Part shown: positions 50,863 to 62,939 of the stretch, in pieces | Position numbering within the stretch: the stretch's first letter is position 1 | Layout of the letters: every line of letters starts with the position of its first letter | Assembly (NCBI GenBank): GCA_963575745.1 | Contig: CAUYUJ010015943.1 | Location: 18,501-82,500, forward strand | Length of the DNA: 64,000 bases | Source: Prorocentrum cordatum | Taxonomy: Eukaryota > Sar > Dinophyceae > Prorocentrales > Prorocentraceae | Direction of reading: 5' to 3' | Position numbers and translations under genes: made by a program | Notes under the pieces: model-generated | What the model was told of the DNA's origin: nothing | The model's database searches: none | The model's input: the letters and a program-made list of their open reading frames with translations, nothing else

Positions 50863-53800
50863 CATGGTTACTGTTTGTGTTTAGAAATGGTGTTCTCCAC
50901 TGGGCGATGTGTGATCAAGCGCATCGCCGCTCACAGGAACCCGAGAACGTGTACGTGCAATCGGCCTTGAAGAAGGGCATCCGGGCACGGATGGTCAAGT
51001 GCGAGACGCCATGCTTCGCGCTCGATTGGGTCTGCGGGTTTCACAACGCGTACCATGGCGGCAGTCGTTCTACGTTTATGCAGGCGATATCGTTGGTGCT
51101 GAAGCTGGAGGACGCCTGGCTCGCACATGCCGAACGGAACCAGATACCAGCGTCAGGAAATCCAGAATGCAACAGCTTGTACGAGGACTTCGTCGAGAAG
51201 CGGCTGAGGGATGAGATCAAGACGCCTGACATTAAGAGCACTCCTGGAATCATTTCCGCAATACCAAATCATTCGCTCACAATTTGGAGCGCCATGGGAT
51301 ATTCACTGCATTTGAAGAGTGGATTTGCTTATGCGTGAAATTTTTGGATGAGACGATTAACAATTTCACGGTGATCAACATCATGCACAGTTGGACCCTC
51401 AGCGTGATTGGTGAGCTTGGTAGGCACTGGCCCGAACACATCGTCGGCACGGTCATCCTCGAGGGCTTGAAGTTCTGCGCCCCACTTCCCGAGCGGTTGT
51501 CCAGGAAGCAGAGCACGGGCCAGAGGCGCATCCCATGGATCTTCCAGGCATCGAGTCCGTCGTCACGTCGTCACGTCGCGTCGTGTGACTTCGGTCAGGA
51601 CCCGATTCGGCCGCGCGGCCTCGTCGGAGCTCGTCATGGACCCGTCGGGGCGGTTCATCGTCGTCGAGTCGACGAACCGGTCCGACGCGTCGTCGCGTCG
51701 ATGCCGATGCGACCGATGCGGACCGATGCGATCCGATTCGGTTCATTTGTTAATTCGATGCGATCGGTGCGATTCTGTCCAGTATGGGGCCCCCCCTGTC
51801 GCAGGTGTCGCGAGGAGCGGTACTCGATTTGCGCTTCGCTTTGTGGCACCTCGCAGGCTCCCTCGCGGGCCACCAGCGAGCTCTTCAAGCTTCTCGCGAC
51901 GCCGATGGCCGACTCAGTTGCAGCCAAGAAGCTCACGGAGAAGCATGCAAAGGAGTTGGCTGACCTGACGATCCCCGTCCCGCCGCCGCAGACAGTCGAG
52001 GATGCAGTATCTGCCACGGCGGCCGCCGCGCTCGCTGCTCTTGGTGGCACCGCCGCGCCTGGAGCTGCTGGCGGAGCAATGCCACCACAGCTGCAGCCAG
52101 CCCCCCCTGCACCGAAGAGGCGTCGCAAGGGCGCGTCGCGTCCGCCGCAGCAGCAGCAGCAGCAGGGAGGCGCAGCAGCAGCATCACTCCCTGTCACCGC
52201 CGAGCCGTTCGTCACCATGACTCAGCCAGTTACCTTGTCCGACAAGGCAACCGATCGCCCGACGACTGCAGCAGACGACATCCTGCGCGCGATCGAGTTC
52301 CATTGTCGCGATGTGCCCGCTGCCTGCGTCGATAAGGTCAGGCAAACGATCGTGTCGTTGTTTCTCCAGTTCACCTTCACCAAGAACGTCGCCTTGAATG
52401 CGAAGCTCGTGAAAGCTTACAGTAAGTTCAGAGAAGAGGCCGTGGTGCTCATGAAACTCAGCACGGCCAGCAGCCGCCCATTGCCTGTCACAGTCACATC
52501 GTCGAGTGGCACCGCGGACAAGAAGCCGACTGACTCCGACCTGATCGAGTTTGCGTCCGCCGACCCAGAGCGCCTTGCGCAGGAGTTGGTTGAGCGCTGC
52601 AGCCGGCCCGTCGAGGAGACCGTCGGTGGCGATGATGGCGATCTCACAATTGACGACGTGCAGTCGCTTGTGTCGGGGGTGTCCGCTGCCATCACCGCGT
52701 TCGTCGTCGACAACGCCCACCTGCCGGTTACGATGCACGAGCAGCTCGTCAGCATCATACGTGCATCGGCCAAGGTCGACGCGTTCGACTTGGCCACGCT
52801 CGCCAAGGTGATCGACAACCATCTGCCGTTCGCGTGGTACGAGGCGGTGGCTGCCGTGTCGGCCTTCACGGCCAAGGCTGGATCACTGCCGAACTTCGTT
52901 ACGTCCATATTCCCGACTCAGGCTGCCCTTGAGGACTTCCTCCGCATGCGATCATGTTACGTGGTCTCCACGCTTCACTCGCAGCTTGTCTTGAAGAAGT
53001 TGCCTGGTGAATTCACGCCTGGCGTTATGTTGCTGAAGGAGGCCTTCATTAATGACCGATCTCTGTTGTCAGATACGGCGTACGCCACGCTCATCGGCCT
53101 CGAGGCGAGCACCAACGACTCGGCTAAGTGGCAGGGTCTGTGGTCGAGGATCCTCAAGTGCTCGTCCGGGCAGGAGCTTCGCACTGTCGTCGCGGCCATG
53201 AAGGCGTCCGCCGTCACCACCGCCGAGCACATGCAGCAGCTCACATGTGCTGGGGAGAAGCCGTCAGAGAGCGACGCCGAGGCGACCGGCGCGGCCACCG
53301 CCCCTGTCTCCACAGCCTCCGCGGACTCCACGGCCGCGGTGGCTGCGGCTTCAGGTGTTGAGCCGCCAGTCGCGTCTAGCGCAGTGGTCATCGTGGTCCG
53401 TGCTGACGACGCCGCACCCGCCACCGCTGCGATCGACATGCGGCTGGCTGGTCTCTTCAACTACGTGGCCCCGCAGCTCCGCGCGACCCCCTCCGTGCTG
53501 GACCACTCCCCGATGGCTCAGGCGCTGAGTATCTCGGTCGACGGCTTGCTCCTCAAGACGATCGAGCGTTCGATCGAGGCGTCGCTGTGGAAGCACTTCC
53601 GCGAGCATGGCTGCTGGGTCGGCATTGAGAGGCCCGCTCCGAACGGCGTCCAGGAGCTCCAGCCGCTTCCGCAGCACGCGGGCTTGCACGGCTTCGACAC
53701 GGTGTCCATCGTGCTGGATGATAAGAACAAGCCGTCGGTGATGTGGACGCCGCCAGATCACGCGGTGCCGCATGACACCAACCACTACCATCCCACGTCA

Positions 53801-54007
53801 CGTCCCACGCTCCTCCACCTACATCCTCCTCCTCCTCCTCCTCCCTCCTCCTCCCCCTGGGTCCTCCTCCTTCCTCCTAGGCCCTAGGATGGATTCTGTG
53901 GATGCGCATGCTAGTATGCGTAGGTGTAGGTGGTGATGACCGGTGATGATGTGAGGGAGGCGGTCAGGGAGGCGGGTGGATGAGGATGAGACTGAGGACC
54001 ACAGATG

Positions 54008-54034
54008 TTGATGCCGAGTCGGTCCGACTCGGCA
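54008..54034. repeat. Perfect 13-bp inverted repeat in an intron
   Basis: GATGCCGAGTCGG and CCGACTCGGCATC around a single T. A second, CCGATCCG with CGGATCGG, follows within about 30 bases. Confidence 0.92.
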
Positions 54035-54924
54035 TCAGCATCCGATCCGTTTCGGAGTCGGATCGGGGACGTCGGGGACCGAGCCCCCGCCCGCGGGAGG
54101 TGCGGCTGTGCCTGGAGTACGTCGGCCCCGTCAGCTTCTCCCGCAAGAACGCCGAGTCGTTCAGCCTGTGCGAGGCGCCGACGGACGGCGGCGATGACGA
54201 TGACCCCACTCTCTCCCTCCAATCTCTCCCCCCTCCTCAGGCCTCCTCCTCCCCCTCCTCCTCCTCCTCCTCAGGACCCTCCTCCTACTCCCCTACTCCT
54301 CCTCCGCCGCCGCTTCCTCCTTCTCCGCATCTCCTCCACTCCTCCACCTGCGCATGCAGGCTCAGTCTCGAGTCTCGTCCCCTCATCCTACCACTCCGTT
54401 CCCCCTCCCTCCTCATGCTCCTCCGTCTCACCTCACCTCTACCGTTCGATCGGCGATTCGTCGAGAGTCGAGATCATCGCGTCGTCACGTCGCCGACCGC
54501 CGAGCGAGGTGTTCGGCGCGCCGCTCTTCCTCAACCCGCCAGCCACGACGGTCATCGCGCAGACGCAGTTCCCTGAGGTGGCCTGGTACATCAAAGCGAT
54601 GGCCAAGGCGGACATGGCCACCTTCGTCCCCAACATCCTGGACGTCAGCGTATACATCGACAAGGGCGGCGTGTGCGACTTCGAGGACCACTCGGAGGAT
54701 GGTTACGTCATGCACGAAGTGTCGCTGAAGATCCCGAGGCGTCGGTGACGGCCGACGGCGGTCTATCGGTCAGTTCGAGTGTCACGTGTCTTCCCTCCGC
54801 CTCGCCCCGTCATGCTCGTCCTCATCGTCCTCCTCATCCCCCTCATCATCCGAATCCTCACCCTCCTCGCCCTCGCCCTCCTCGTCCCCCTCATCCCCAT
54901 CCTCGTCCTCGCCTTCATCCCCCC

Positions 54925-54985
54925 CCCCCCCCCCCCCCGCCACTCATCCTCATCCCTCGTCTGCTTTTTTTTTTGGGGGGGGGGC
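54925..54985. repeat. C, T and G homopolymer runs
   Basis: Runs of 16 C, 9 T and 10 G next to each other in CTC-rich DNA before the last coding block. Confidence 0.85.
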
Positions 54986-55464
54986 GAGCCTGCGGGGCCT
55001 GTGGAGTTAGCCGGGGTTAGTGCGATGTCGACTGCGACAACGGGGGTCCGCGGCCGAGGGGCCCTCAGGGGCCTCATGGGGGAGGGCCCCCGGGGAGGGT
55101 TGGTGTGGCACTGGTGCGCGTGTCAGCCCAGGCTCATCTCCAAGGAGCTCAACCTCGGCGGCGGCGCCGTGGAGCGCCTGGCCCTCACGCGCGAGACCGC
55201 TGAGGCCGAGCGCGCAGGGCGGCAGCGCGCCGCCTTGGCCAAGAAGGCGTGCTCCGTAGCGCTGCAGGCAGCGCAGGCGGCATCTGGCAAGCCCAGTGCG
55301 GTACAGGGCCCGAAGGCGGCCGCCGCGCGCGCTGCAGACGCCGCCTGCAACAAGCACCTCCTCAAGTAGAGGTTGCGGCCGCCGGCTGCGACGATGACTA
55401 CATCGATACTACGATGATGCCACATGCTGAGATGATGGTGTAGGCGGTGGCGCCACGCACGATT

Positions 55465-55530
55465 GTGATGATGATGATGGTGATGATGATGGTGATGATG
55501 GTGATGATGATGGTGATGATGAGGATGGCG
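55465..55530. repeat. (GAT)n microsatellite
   Basis: GATGATGGT triplets after the last coding block of the upstream gene. Confidence 0.9.
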
Positions 55531-55774
55531 CTGATGACGTCATGACACATCGACGATATGTGATGACATTCGACGGCGGCCAGCGCGACATCGCACGGGG
55601 GGGGCTACCATGCCGTGCAGCCATTCGTGCGGTCGCACCCTCCTCACCCTCCTCGTACTCCTACCACTCGTCACCCGTACTGTACACTGTGCACTCATAC
55701 CGTCTACCGCCAGTTCCCTGTTCCATTATCCCGCTCCCTCCCTCACCCTCCCACTCTAGTCTATCACCACCCCC

Positions 55775-56028
<254 letters not shown>

Positions 56029-56029
56029 G

Positions 56030-56902
56030 ACCCTATCCCCCGCTCTCTCCCCCTCGCCACCTTGCATGATACTGCACGACTGGTGCCCCCCCCCCGTGGC
56101 GCGCAGTGCTGATAGCAGCAGCATCGGCGCAGCAGGCCTTCGGGCTGCTCGGCGCCATTGCGCGCGCAGCGCGCGGCACGCGCCGCCCGCCCGCGGCCGG
56201 CGCCCCCGTGCGGGGGCCGCGTCGCGAGTTCCCGTCCCCCACCTCGCTGACCTCGCCCCCGTAGCCTCACACCCGTCTAAGATCACCGCTGGGATCGTCA
56301 CGGCATCCTTACTTCCCACCACCCGCCTCCTCACGCCACCTCTGCCTCTGTTGCCTCTCTCAGCCTCGCTGCCCCCCCGCCCACATCGCATCATCTCGTC
56401 CTCAGCGCATCCACATCTCCTCGCCCCCGCGTGCTTCGGAACCCTTCCCCGACTCACCTCATGACACACCACGGCCCCATTTGCGGAGCATCCCGCTCCG
56501 ATCATGTTCATCCCACTCACTCTCTGGTCCTGACTCTCGCTCGCGCTCTGGGCACGGTTTCACGGCTCGATTGCTTGGCGTGGTGTATCTACGCCCGACG
56601 CCGACGCCTCCCAGATGCTGCCGCCGCTCGACCCGACGCGCAGAAACTGCGGACCCGTGCTCTCGGAGGACGTCGGAGGACCGAGGAATGTTGCTGCTGA
56701 GTAGGGTGAGGAATCCTGAGTAGAGCCCGAGTAGGAGTTACCTCTCCTCTTCATCACCGCTCTCTCTTCCTATTTTTCATCGACTTTCTGTCCTTCGTAC
56801 CGCCGTTCGTCGTCGTCCTCCTCCTCCTCCTGGTCGGTTCAACCGTGGTTCAGGACGGTGCTCACCCCCTACTGGCGGGGGCCGTAGAGACGCCAAAACC
56901 AT
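56030..56902. other. Interval without a supported gene
   Basis: Mixed GC-rich DNA. Frames around 56066-56700 show no domain and no consistent exon boundaries. CTC/TCC-rich DNA lies at 56815-56832. Confidence 0.5.
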
Positions 56903-56949
56903 CGTCAGGAGGTCTCCCCGCGGCGACCTCCTGACGCAACTTGGGCCGC
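56903..56949 (-). repeat. 47-bp box, right copy (inverted partner at 25149)
   Basis: Exact reverse complement of 25149-25195. Palindromic arms GTCAGGAGGT (56904-56913) and ACCTCCTGAC (56926-56935). The accompanying TGGACGTTACTACC piece lies at about 56963. Confidence 0.9.
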
Positions 56950-57429
56950 CAGATCCTGTGAAGTGGACGTTACTACCCAAAAGGTGCCTCCAACAGCCAG
57001 TTGACGAAGCATGCGGAACACCCCAGAAGCTCCTCAGATGCCGTCGCGCGCCTGTGCTTGATAGCGTTGTCCAAGATCGTCCAGCGCCCCCCCGGCCTGG
57101 GCTAGAACCTGAGCGCGCGCTCAGGGTGGCCTGGACAGTACGCCCGGGCCCAGGCATACTGTCCTGAGTCTTGAATGGATGAGCATCTAACCCAAATCCA
57201 CAATTCCCGGATTCCTTGGGGCCTTCGGAGACTCCGCGAAAACGTTAAGAAGCCGGGAGGCGCGGTACCGGCCAGATGTCAGGGGATATGCAGGACCCCC
57301 GAGTAGGAGTTCAATTTTGATGGAAAAAATGAATTATTGGAATTCCCTCTCTTGTTTCCCAAATCCTCGATCTTTGAGGGCTGGAAGCGGGGCCACGTGA
57401 GAAGGCGAAAAACATACGGAAAAACCATT

Positions 57430-57795
57430 GGACAATCAACTAGTTTACTCTCTTTGGGCTCTCTCGGGACGGCTCTCGCAGCTCTCGTGGGCTGTTCTTG
57501 GAGCCTCGTCGGGGTCTCTTTGGGGCCTCTCAACGATGGGGTGTGTGTTGGGGGCCTCTGGGGGGCCCCCGAGGCCTCTCGGAGGTCTGGAAGCCTCCTG
57601 CTCCCGCTCTTGGGCCCATCTTGGGCCTGTTCTGGGGTGGTCTGGGGCTGTTCTGGGCGCCTCTTCGGCAGTCTTGGAGCCTTCTGGGCCCGTCTTGAGC
57701 CCGTCCTGAGGGTCTCTTGGGTGGTCTTGGGGCGGTCTTGGGAGGCTCTTCGGCGCTCTTGGACTGACTCGGCGTTTCAGTCGCAAGGGCCAACA
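57430..57795 (-). repeat. Inverted AAGACGGCCC-type repeat field
   Basis: CTCTTGGGCC, GTCTTGGGGC and related units are the reverse complement of the 23290-25140 family. Open frames (WGLLGASWG-like peptides) are repeat by-products. Confidence 0.8.
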
Positions 57796-57951
57796 TCCAG
57801 GTGATTATTTTTGCTTTAGAAAACCTCGATTTCGGAGTTGCGCAATTCTGGCGGCAAAAACCATGTCTTCTGATTGCCTGGCCCAGGAACGTTGAACCAA
57901 AAGTAAGTGATCAAATCCTGCGTTGTTGATGTTTGCACCGCTTGCAGAAGT

Positions 57952-58070
57952 GTCGATTTGGGGGTTGCTGGCATTTCATTGTGTTCTCGAACCGTCGATT
58001 TGGAGGTTGGTGGCATTTCACGGTGCTCTCGAGACGTCGATTTGAAGGTTGGGTAATTTCCCAGAAACGT
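57952..58070. repeat. 42-bp tandem repeat, nearly 3 copies
   Basis: Units start at 57952, 57994 and 58036, each beginning GTCGATTTG and containing GGTTG-TGGCATTTCA. The third is truncated and diverged. Confidence 0.85.
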
Positions 58071-58261
58071 TTGACATGTCATTTGCAGCCTTCGCCAACA
58101 GTGCTCACATACGGAATGTGTTGTCTCCGCTGGCCTAAAATTCGCCGTGGGGCGTGTCAAACGGGGAGGCGGCTGTGGTCGCGCAGGTGGTCATGGCAGC
58201 GATCGGCCAGTGGCGGCGGCGGCGACGGGCGGCGGCAGCGGATGGCAGCAGCGAGAGGAGG

Positions 58262-58337
58262 TCGGACACTTGTTAGGGACGCGGGCTATGGACTGCGGAA
58301 AAGCATGGATTGCTGACGAAAGTTGCGGGGGAGATGG
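58262..58337 (+). repeat. Direct repeat, copy 1 (partner at 58952)
   Basis: Contains GCGGGCTATGGACTGCGGAA followed by AAGCATGGATTGCTGACGAA. The second copy differs by a few bases and a small insertion. Confidence 0.9.
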
Positions 58338-58951
58338 AACAGCAGCTGAACAGCAGGAGGATGGGGCCAGGAGGAGGAGGAGGGGGAGGAGGAGGAGGTC
58401 CAGGAAGAGGAGGAAGAGGAGGGGGAGGAGAGGAGGGGGAGGAGGAGAGGAGGATAAGGAAGGGAAGCAAGGAACAAAAAAGGAGGGCGGGAGGGAGGGG
58501 AGGAGAAAAGGGTGCGAGAGAAGGAGGGGGGGGCGCGGTTGCGCGCGGGACGGGGAGGGGGGGAGGGGGGGGGAAGGAGGGAGGGGGGAGAGAGGGCTCA
58601 GAGAGAGGAGCAGCGGCGGAGGGAACGAGGGGGGGGGAAGCAGATGGATACAGAGAGCTAGGGAGGGGCGACAGATGAGGACACGCAGGGGGAGGAGCGA
58701 AACTGGAGGAGGTGACGAGGGGGAGGAAGCGGAGGGGGATGGGGAAGGAGGGGGCGAGCAGGAGGAAGATGAAGAGGGAGCACGAGCAGGCCGACGACGA
58801 CGACGACGAGGAGGGCGCGGAGGACGAGGCGGGGGAGGAGGGGTGCAGGAAGAGCAAGAGGGCTTCAAGAGGGACAGGAGGAGGAGCCAGGAGGAGCAGG
58901 AACGGGAGGAGGATCAGAAGCACGGGTGGGGCGACAACGAATACGACGACG
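58338..58951. repeat. Purine-rich GGAGGA tract between direct repeats
   Basis: About 600 bases of GGA/GGGAGG DNA. Long Gly/Arg/Glu frames are by-products. It is bounded by copies of the same direct repeat. Confidence 0.85.
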
Positions 58952-59034
58952 ACGGACAGTTGTTAGAGATTAGAGATGCGGGCTATGGACTGCGGAAAAG
59001 CATGGGTTGCTGACGAAACTTGCGGGGGGGATGG
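58952..59034 (+). repeat. Direct repeat, copy 2 (partner at 58262)
   Basis: Shares ATGCGGGCTATGGACTGCGG and the following GATTGCTGACGAAA-like sequence with copy 1, and is itself followed by more GGAGGA DNA. Confidence 0.9.
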
Positions 59035-59180
59035 GGAAGCAGGAGGATGGCCAGGAGGGGGAGGGGGGAAAGGAGGAGGAGGGCCAGGAAGAGGAGGAAG
59101 AGGGGGGAGAGGAGAGGGTGGGGAGGAGAAGAGCGCTGCAAACTCTGCTCGAATCTTCTGTTCGAGATATGAGCGTGGCC

Positions 59181-59576
59181 CTAGGCCCTAGCCGCCCTAG
59201 CCTCAGCGTTGGCCTTCGCCTGTTTGACGACGGGGGGGCTCCGAGGGCGCCGTCCGAGCCAGAACTTCGACGGCTTGAGTTCCGCCGACAAGTGAGGAAT
59301 GCAAATGTCCCCCCCACACTTGGTTCTCAGGCGCTCGCCCCATGGGCTGAGCAAGACCTGGTGCAAGTGATAGTTGCACTTGCAATGTGAGCCAACATCC
59401 GCGACTTCGCCGCCTGCCAAGGACATGTCCGCGTCAAGGATCAGCATCTCCACGTACTCAGTCAGCTTGATGACTGATTCCTTTGCGATGACGCGCCGAA
59501 ACTGATGGGCGCGCTGAATCTCCGCGCAGGGCCAGCCGGCGGCAACGTCGCCAAGCGAAGCGCGCTCACAGCTCAC
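59181..59576 (-). CDS. Possible minus-strand exon, unknown protein
   Basis: An open frame with mixed composition, including EIQRAHQFRRVIAKESVIKL, TEYVEMLILDADMSLAG and HCKCNYHLHQVLLSP. This is richer than nearby repeat frames and is the main sign that it is coding. The true start and splice sites are not clear and no domain is recognised. It could belong with the minus-strand traces at 61540-62389. Confidence 0.35.
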   Translation of the reverse strand: MSCERASLGDVAAGWPCAEIQRAHQFRRVIAKESVIKLTEYVEMLILDADMSLAGGEVADVGSHCKCNYHLHQVLLSPWGERLRTKCGGDICIPHLSAELKPSKFWLGRRPRSPPVVKQAKANAEARAARA

Positions 59577-59585
59577 AGCGTTCTT

Positions 59586-59960
59586 CTAGGGGTCGCCAAG
59601 ATCAGGCGCCCGCAACATCGCGACGCAAGGGCCGCTGACGTTGGCTCTCAGTGAGCAGGCCACTTCATTCGGCGAACCGCGACGGCGGCTGGCAAGGGTT
59701 GATTGGCGCGACCGAAAAGACGCTTGGATATGTTTGATTGCGCGCATTGTTGGGATATGTTTGACGACGGCGGGGCCTGTTTGAGGATGGGATATCGCGC
59801 TACATTTAATATGTTTGACGACAGCCACGGTGGCTTGTTGTTTGATGTTTGACGACGGGATCGTCAGCGCTGGCAAAGATTTATGCAATTTCGTCGTTCG
59901 TCGCCGTCGCGCGTTCATCGCGCGAATCGCGCGCGGCCTGGTGCACGAAAGAAACTGAAA
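59586..59960. other. Interval with GTTTGACGACGG-type repeats
   Basis: Four or five imperfect copies of a GATATGTTTGA(CGACGG) unit between about 59725 and 59860. No supported gene. Confidence 0.6.
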
Positions 59961-59996
59961 CGCAGCGATGCATCCTCTGTTTTTCTTTAAGAAACA

Positions 59997-60620
59997 TCAA
60001 AAAGTAAATGGGAGGGCCGCGGCCGAAGGCCAACTCCACGCGGCGCGCCGCTGGGCAGCGGCTGAGCTCGCCGCGCCTCCTTCAGAAAGTCCTGCTCTGA
60101 CAGCTCTGAATGGTTGGGCGTCTCCCCGCGCAGAGGCCCTGGGGCAACCTTCTTGCGCGAAGGACCGCGAGGGCCGCCCGATGATCGACGCGCTGCGAAG
60201 ACGGAAGCGAAGGCCCAGAATCCAGAGCCGCTCGCGTCCGTCGAGAATGCCGGCGCACCAAATGGATCCTCGAGCAGCCGCCCCCGATCCCCCCGCGCCA
60301 TGCCAAGCGGCCGTTCCGCCACCGCGGGAAACGCGCGCGCCGTGGCGGCAGCGATGGCTGAGCCATGGCTTGCTGGCCGATTCGCCGCAGGCGCCTTCGA
60401 GAATCCAGAGGAGGTCTGGCCCCTCGCGCACGCGCTGCGCGAGGGCGTCGCGCGCGGGGTTCGAATCGCCCCCGCCCGCGCAGTCCGAGAGGGCCAGGCC
60501 CCCTGCAGGACCGTCGACGCGTCGCGTCTGCCGCCGTCCTCAATGGGCCACATAAATGTTCAATCTAGTGTTCTGTTCTGGAAATTCCATGTCGGCTTTT
60601 CGATTGTGGTTACCTGTTGA
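59997..60620. other. GC-rich interval, coding strand undecided
   Basis: Both strands stay open. The + frame at 60300-60480 reads AVAAAMAEPWLAGRFAAGAF and the minus frame reads FGAPAFSTDASGSGFWAF. Codon bias does not settle the strand by eye and neither product is recognised. Confidence 0.3.
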
Positions 60621-60989
60621 CAATGCAAAATATGCAACTAACTCTTCGACGCGCGCGCAAATCGGCGCTTCGACTTGCCCGCGCTAGAAAAGTCGACGCC
60701 CTCTACTTTACTACAACAAATGACCCCGATTGCAATTCTGCAGCCACCGTCCTTTACGACCGCGACTCCGACGATTCGACGATTTTCTGCTGGCGCTACT
60801 AATACTTCTACAATGTATACACAAACTACACACAACTTGCACGACCACGCCGTCGCGTTGGCACGTTGCCGCGCGACGGCCTCGGGCTGCGCGAACGGCC
60901 GCGCGCCTTGCAGTTCCGAACGGCATCATCCTTGCCACTTCCCCAGTTCGAACGCACGTTATCCCCCATCATCCTCGCCTTCATGGACT

Positions 60990-61445
60990 CCAATCCTTCT
61001 CCTCCCCCCGCGCCCTTTCCTTCTCATATCCCCCTCCTCCCCCTCCTCCTCCTCCTCGCCCTCCTCCTCCTCGCCCTTCTCCTCCTCGCCCTTCTCCTGC
61101 TCCTCCTCCCCCCTCCTCCCCCGCCCCCATTCCTCCCGCCGAATCCCCCTCCTCCTCCTTCTCCTCCTCCTCCTCCTCCTCCTCTGCTCTTCCTTCCCCT
61201 CCTCCTCCTCCTCGTCCTCCTCGTCCTCCCCCTCTTCCTCCTCCTCCTCCTCCTCCTTCGCCCCCTTCTCCCCCCCCCTGTTCCTCCCCCCCCCCTCACC
61301 CCCGCCGACCCCCCCCCCCCATTCCTGCCGCCGAAATCCCTTCCTCCTACGCGTCTCTCCTCTCTTTTCCTTTCCTCTCCCCTCTCCCACCCTCTCCCCC
61401 CCCCCCCCCCCCTCCTCTCTCTCTCCCCCCCCCCCTCCCCCTCGC
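60990..61445. repeat. (TCC)n / C-rich pyrimidine tract
   Basis: CCTCCT triplets with several long C runs. Pro/Ser/Leu and Glu/Gly frames across it are by-products. Confidence 0.9.
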
Positions 61446-61539
61446 GACCCGCCTCGGCTGAAGCCGAAATTGCGCAGCGAGCAAGCAGGTCCGCCAGCAA
61501 GAAGGCCGCGCTGCAAAGCCCGCCTGGGCCATGAACTGG

Positions 61540-62389
61540 CTACGCCCAGTGCCCTCGCAAGAATCGGGCGCGCCGTCGATGGCCACCTGGCACCTGGCTC
61601 GTTCGAGGCCCTCTGCAAGCTCGCCCGCCGCTGGCGATGCCCCCGCGACGCCGGTCCGACATGCCCAGCAACGTGGCCTTCAGGGGCCCTGGTGTCCCAC
61701 CACCACTGCAAAATGCCAAGGCCCCCCAGCAACGGGACCGCGCGCTTGCGCCTCCTGCGGCAGTAGTCCACGACATCAAGTAAGAGACCTCGCGGAAATT
61801 CCGCCGAAGCCAAACGCGCGCGCGTCGAGCCGAAGCAGCAGCCGCGAGAATGCCTCGAGCGGTGCCAAACCGCGCCTTCGCCGCGTCCACGCGTTCGCCT
61901 TAACCGCCGCCTGGGCGGCGCGCGCGCTCTCCACGCCCGTCGACGCCTTGTTGCAGTACTCGCGAAGCGGGTCTGGCTTCCGATCCCCCAAAGTCTCCGT
62001 GGCCAGGGAAGGGGGCCTCTGCGAAGAATCGATGTTGGCCCGCCGCGCGCTCTCCGCTTGCCGACGCGCGGCGCGCATGTGAAACGATAAATTGAAGCGG
62101 AGAACCGAGATGGTGACCTGGGCGCTGCGCTTGCCCTCCTCGAGGTCCTCGCCGAAGACAAGGGCAGGCATGCGCCGCCGCCCCCCTGCCCGAGATAGGC
62201 ATGTCCGTCGCGGACGCCGGCCCCCTTGGATTCGGGATTGCTGATCAGCCATTGGCGGCTCGCAGCCGTGTTAATCGCCGCCTGCGTCGGGTTGGTGACC
62301 AGGCCACATTGACCCTCAGCGTGGCGTGGTCCTCCGACAGACTCAGAAAGTACACCGACTTCTGGGTCCGACGGAACAAGCGGGTCCAT
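61540..62389 (-). pseudogene. Minus-strand coding traces, frame-broken
   Basis: Reading from 62389 down, one frame gives GLVTNPTQAAINTAASRQWL and ISNPESKGAGVRDGHAYLGQ. Near 62170-62185, at a run of six C, the sense moves to another frame giving MPALVFGEDLEEGKRSAQVT and ISVLRFNLSFHMRAARRQAE, which continues to about 61776. A further frame at 61540-61890 contains SYLMSWTTAAGGASARSRCW. The joined product is basic and Ala/Arg-rich with no domain I can name. The frame break at a homopolymer could be an assembly indel. Confidence 0.4.
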
Positions 62390-62474
62390 CCCGCGGCGGG
62401 CACAGGGGTTGATCTCCGAAGATCTGATCCTGCAGCCCCACCCGCCTGTCCATGATGGCCCAACTGGGCTGAGA

Positions 62475-62478
62475 TTGC

Positions 62479-62538
<60 letters not shown>

Positions 62539-62569
62539 CGTCGTCGTAGTAGTAGTATTATTAGTCGTC

Positions 62570-62605
<36 letters not shown>

Positions 62606-62615
62606 ATAGTAGTAG
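62475..62615. repeat. (TAG)n microsatellite
   Basis: TAG triplets with short CGT and TTA interruptions. Confidence 0.95.
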
Positions 62616-62645
62616 AATGAAGCTAGAGTAGTAGTTCTCCTTGGG

Positions 62646-62745
62646 AGCTCTAACGTGCTATCTTAAATTTCGATGGGAGGGCTGTGAACTCTAACCTGCT
62701 ATGTTAGAGCCCGATGGAAACTCTAACATAGCATGTTAGAGCTCG
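62646..62745. repeat. Tandem CTCTAAC...GTTAGAG hairpins
   Basis: Two good hairpins (62689-62709 with arms CTCTAAC/GTTAGAG, 62721-62741 with arms CTCTAACAT/ATGTTAGAG) and one decayed unit at about 62648. They are spaced by GATGGGAG- or GATGGAAA-like DNA. Confidence 0.85.
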
Positions 62746-62935
62746 CATCGAGCCGTCCCCCCCGCCGTCGTCGTCGTCGTCGTCATCGTCGTCGTCGTCG
62801 TCCCATCGGCCCCCCACCCCCCTCCTTTTAAGCGCACATAAGGAAACATGTCCGAACACGGCCGCACTCTCGCACGCACCGTTGCCATGTGGTCGACCTC
62901 GAGAACGGAGGCTTCCCCCTTGAAAGGCGGGGGCA
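62746..62935. other. Interval with (GTC)n, no gene
   Basis: A short (CGT)n tract at 62765-62800 followed by unique DNA. Confidence 0.6.
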
Positions 62936-62939
62936 CAGG

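Larger units (their letters stand above)
49833..55369 (+). pseudogene. Large multi-exon gene, unknown dinoflagellate family
   Basis: Exon 1 is 49833-50019 (MSSSAAGAVVKRPAGSSKPP to WEKFDA, donor GCAG/GTTCAC). Then 50384-50461 (DYKHRILTNGLNVSCRGEAW), about 50690-50755 (VQERSLPVYAVTFNHLSEAF), about 50890-51285 (NVYVQSALKKGIRARMVK, WVCGFHNAYHGGSRSTFMQA), a one-base frame change near 51280, then about 51285-51545 (FEEWICLCVKFLDETI). The main exon, about 51860-53800, is over 600 residues, mostly helical with a Gln run and a KRRRKG basic patch suggesting nuclear entry. Short exons follow at about 54070-54190, 54500-54748 and 55100-55369. The frame ends at a stop at 54746, so the 55100 block may be a separate exon or gene. 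From memory this is a multi-copy dinoflagellate family of unknown function. Confidence 0.55.
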
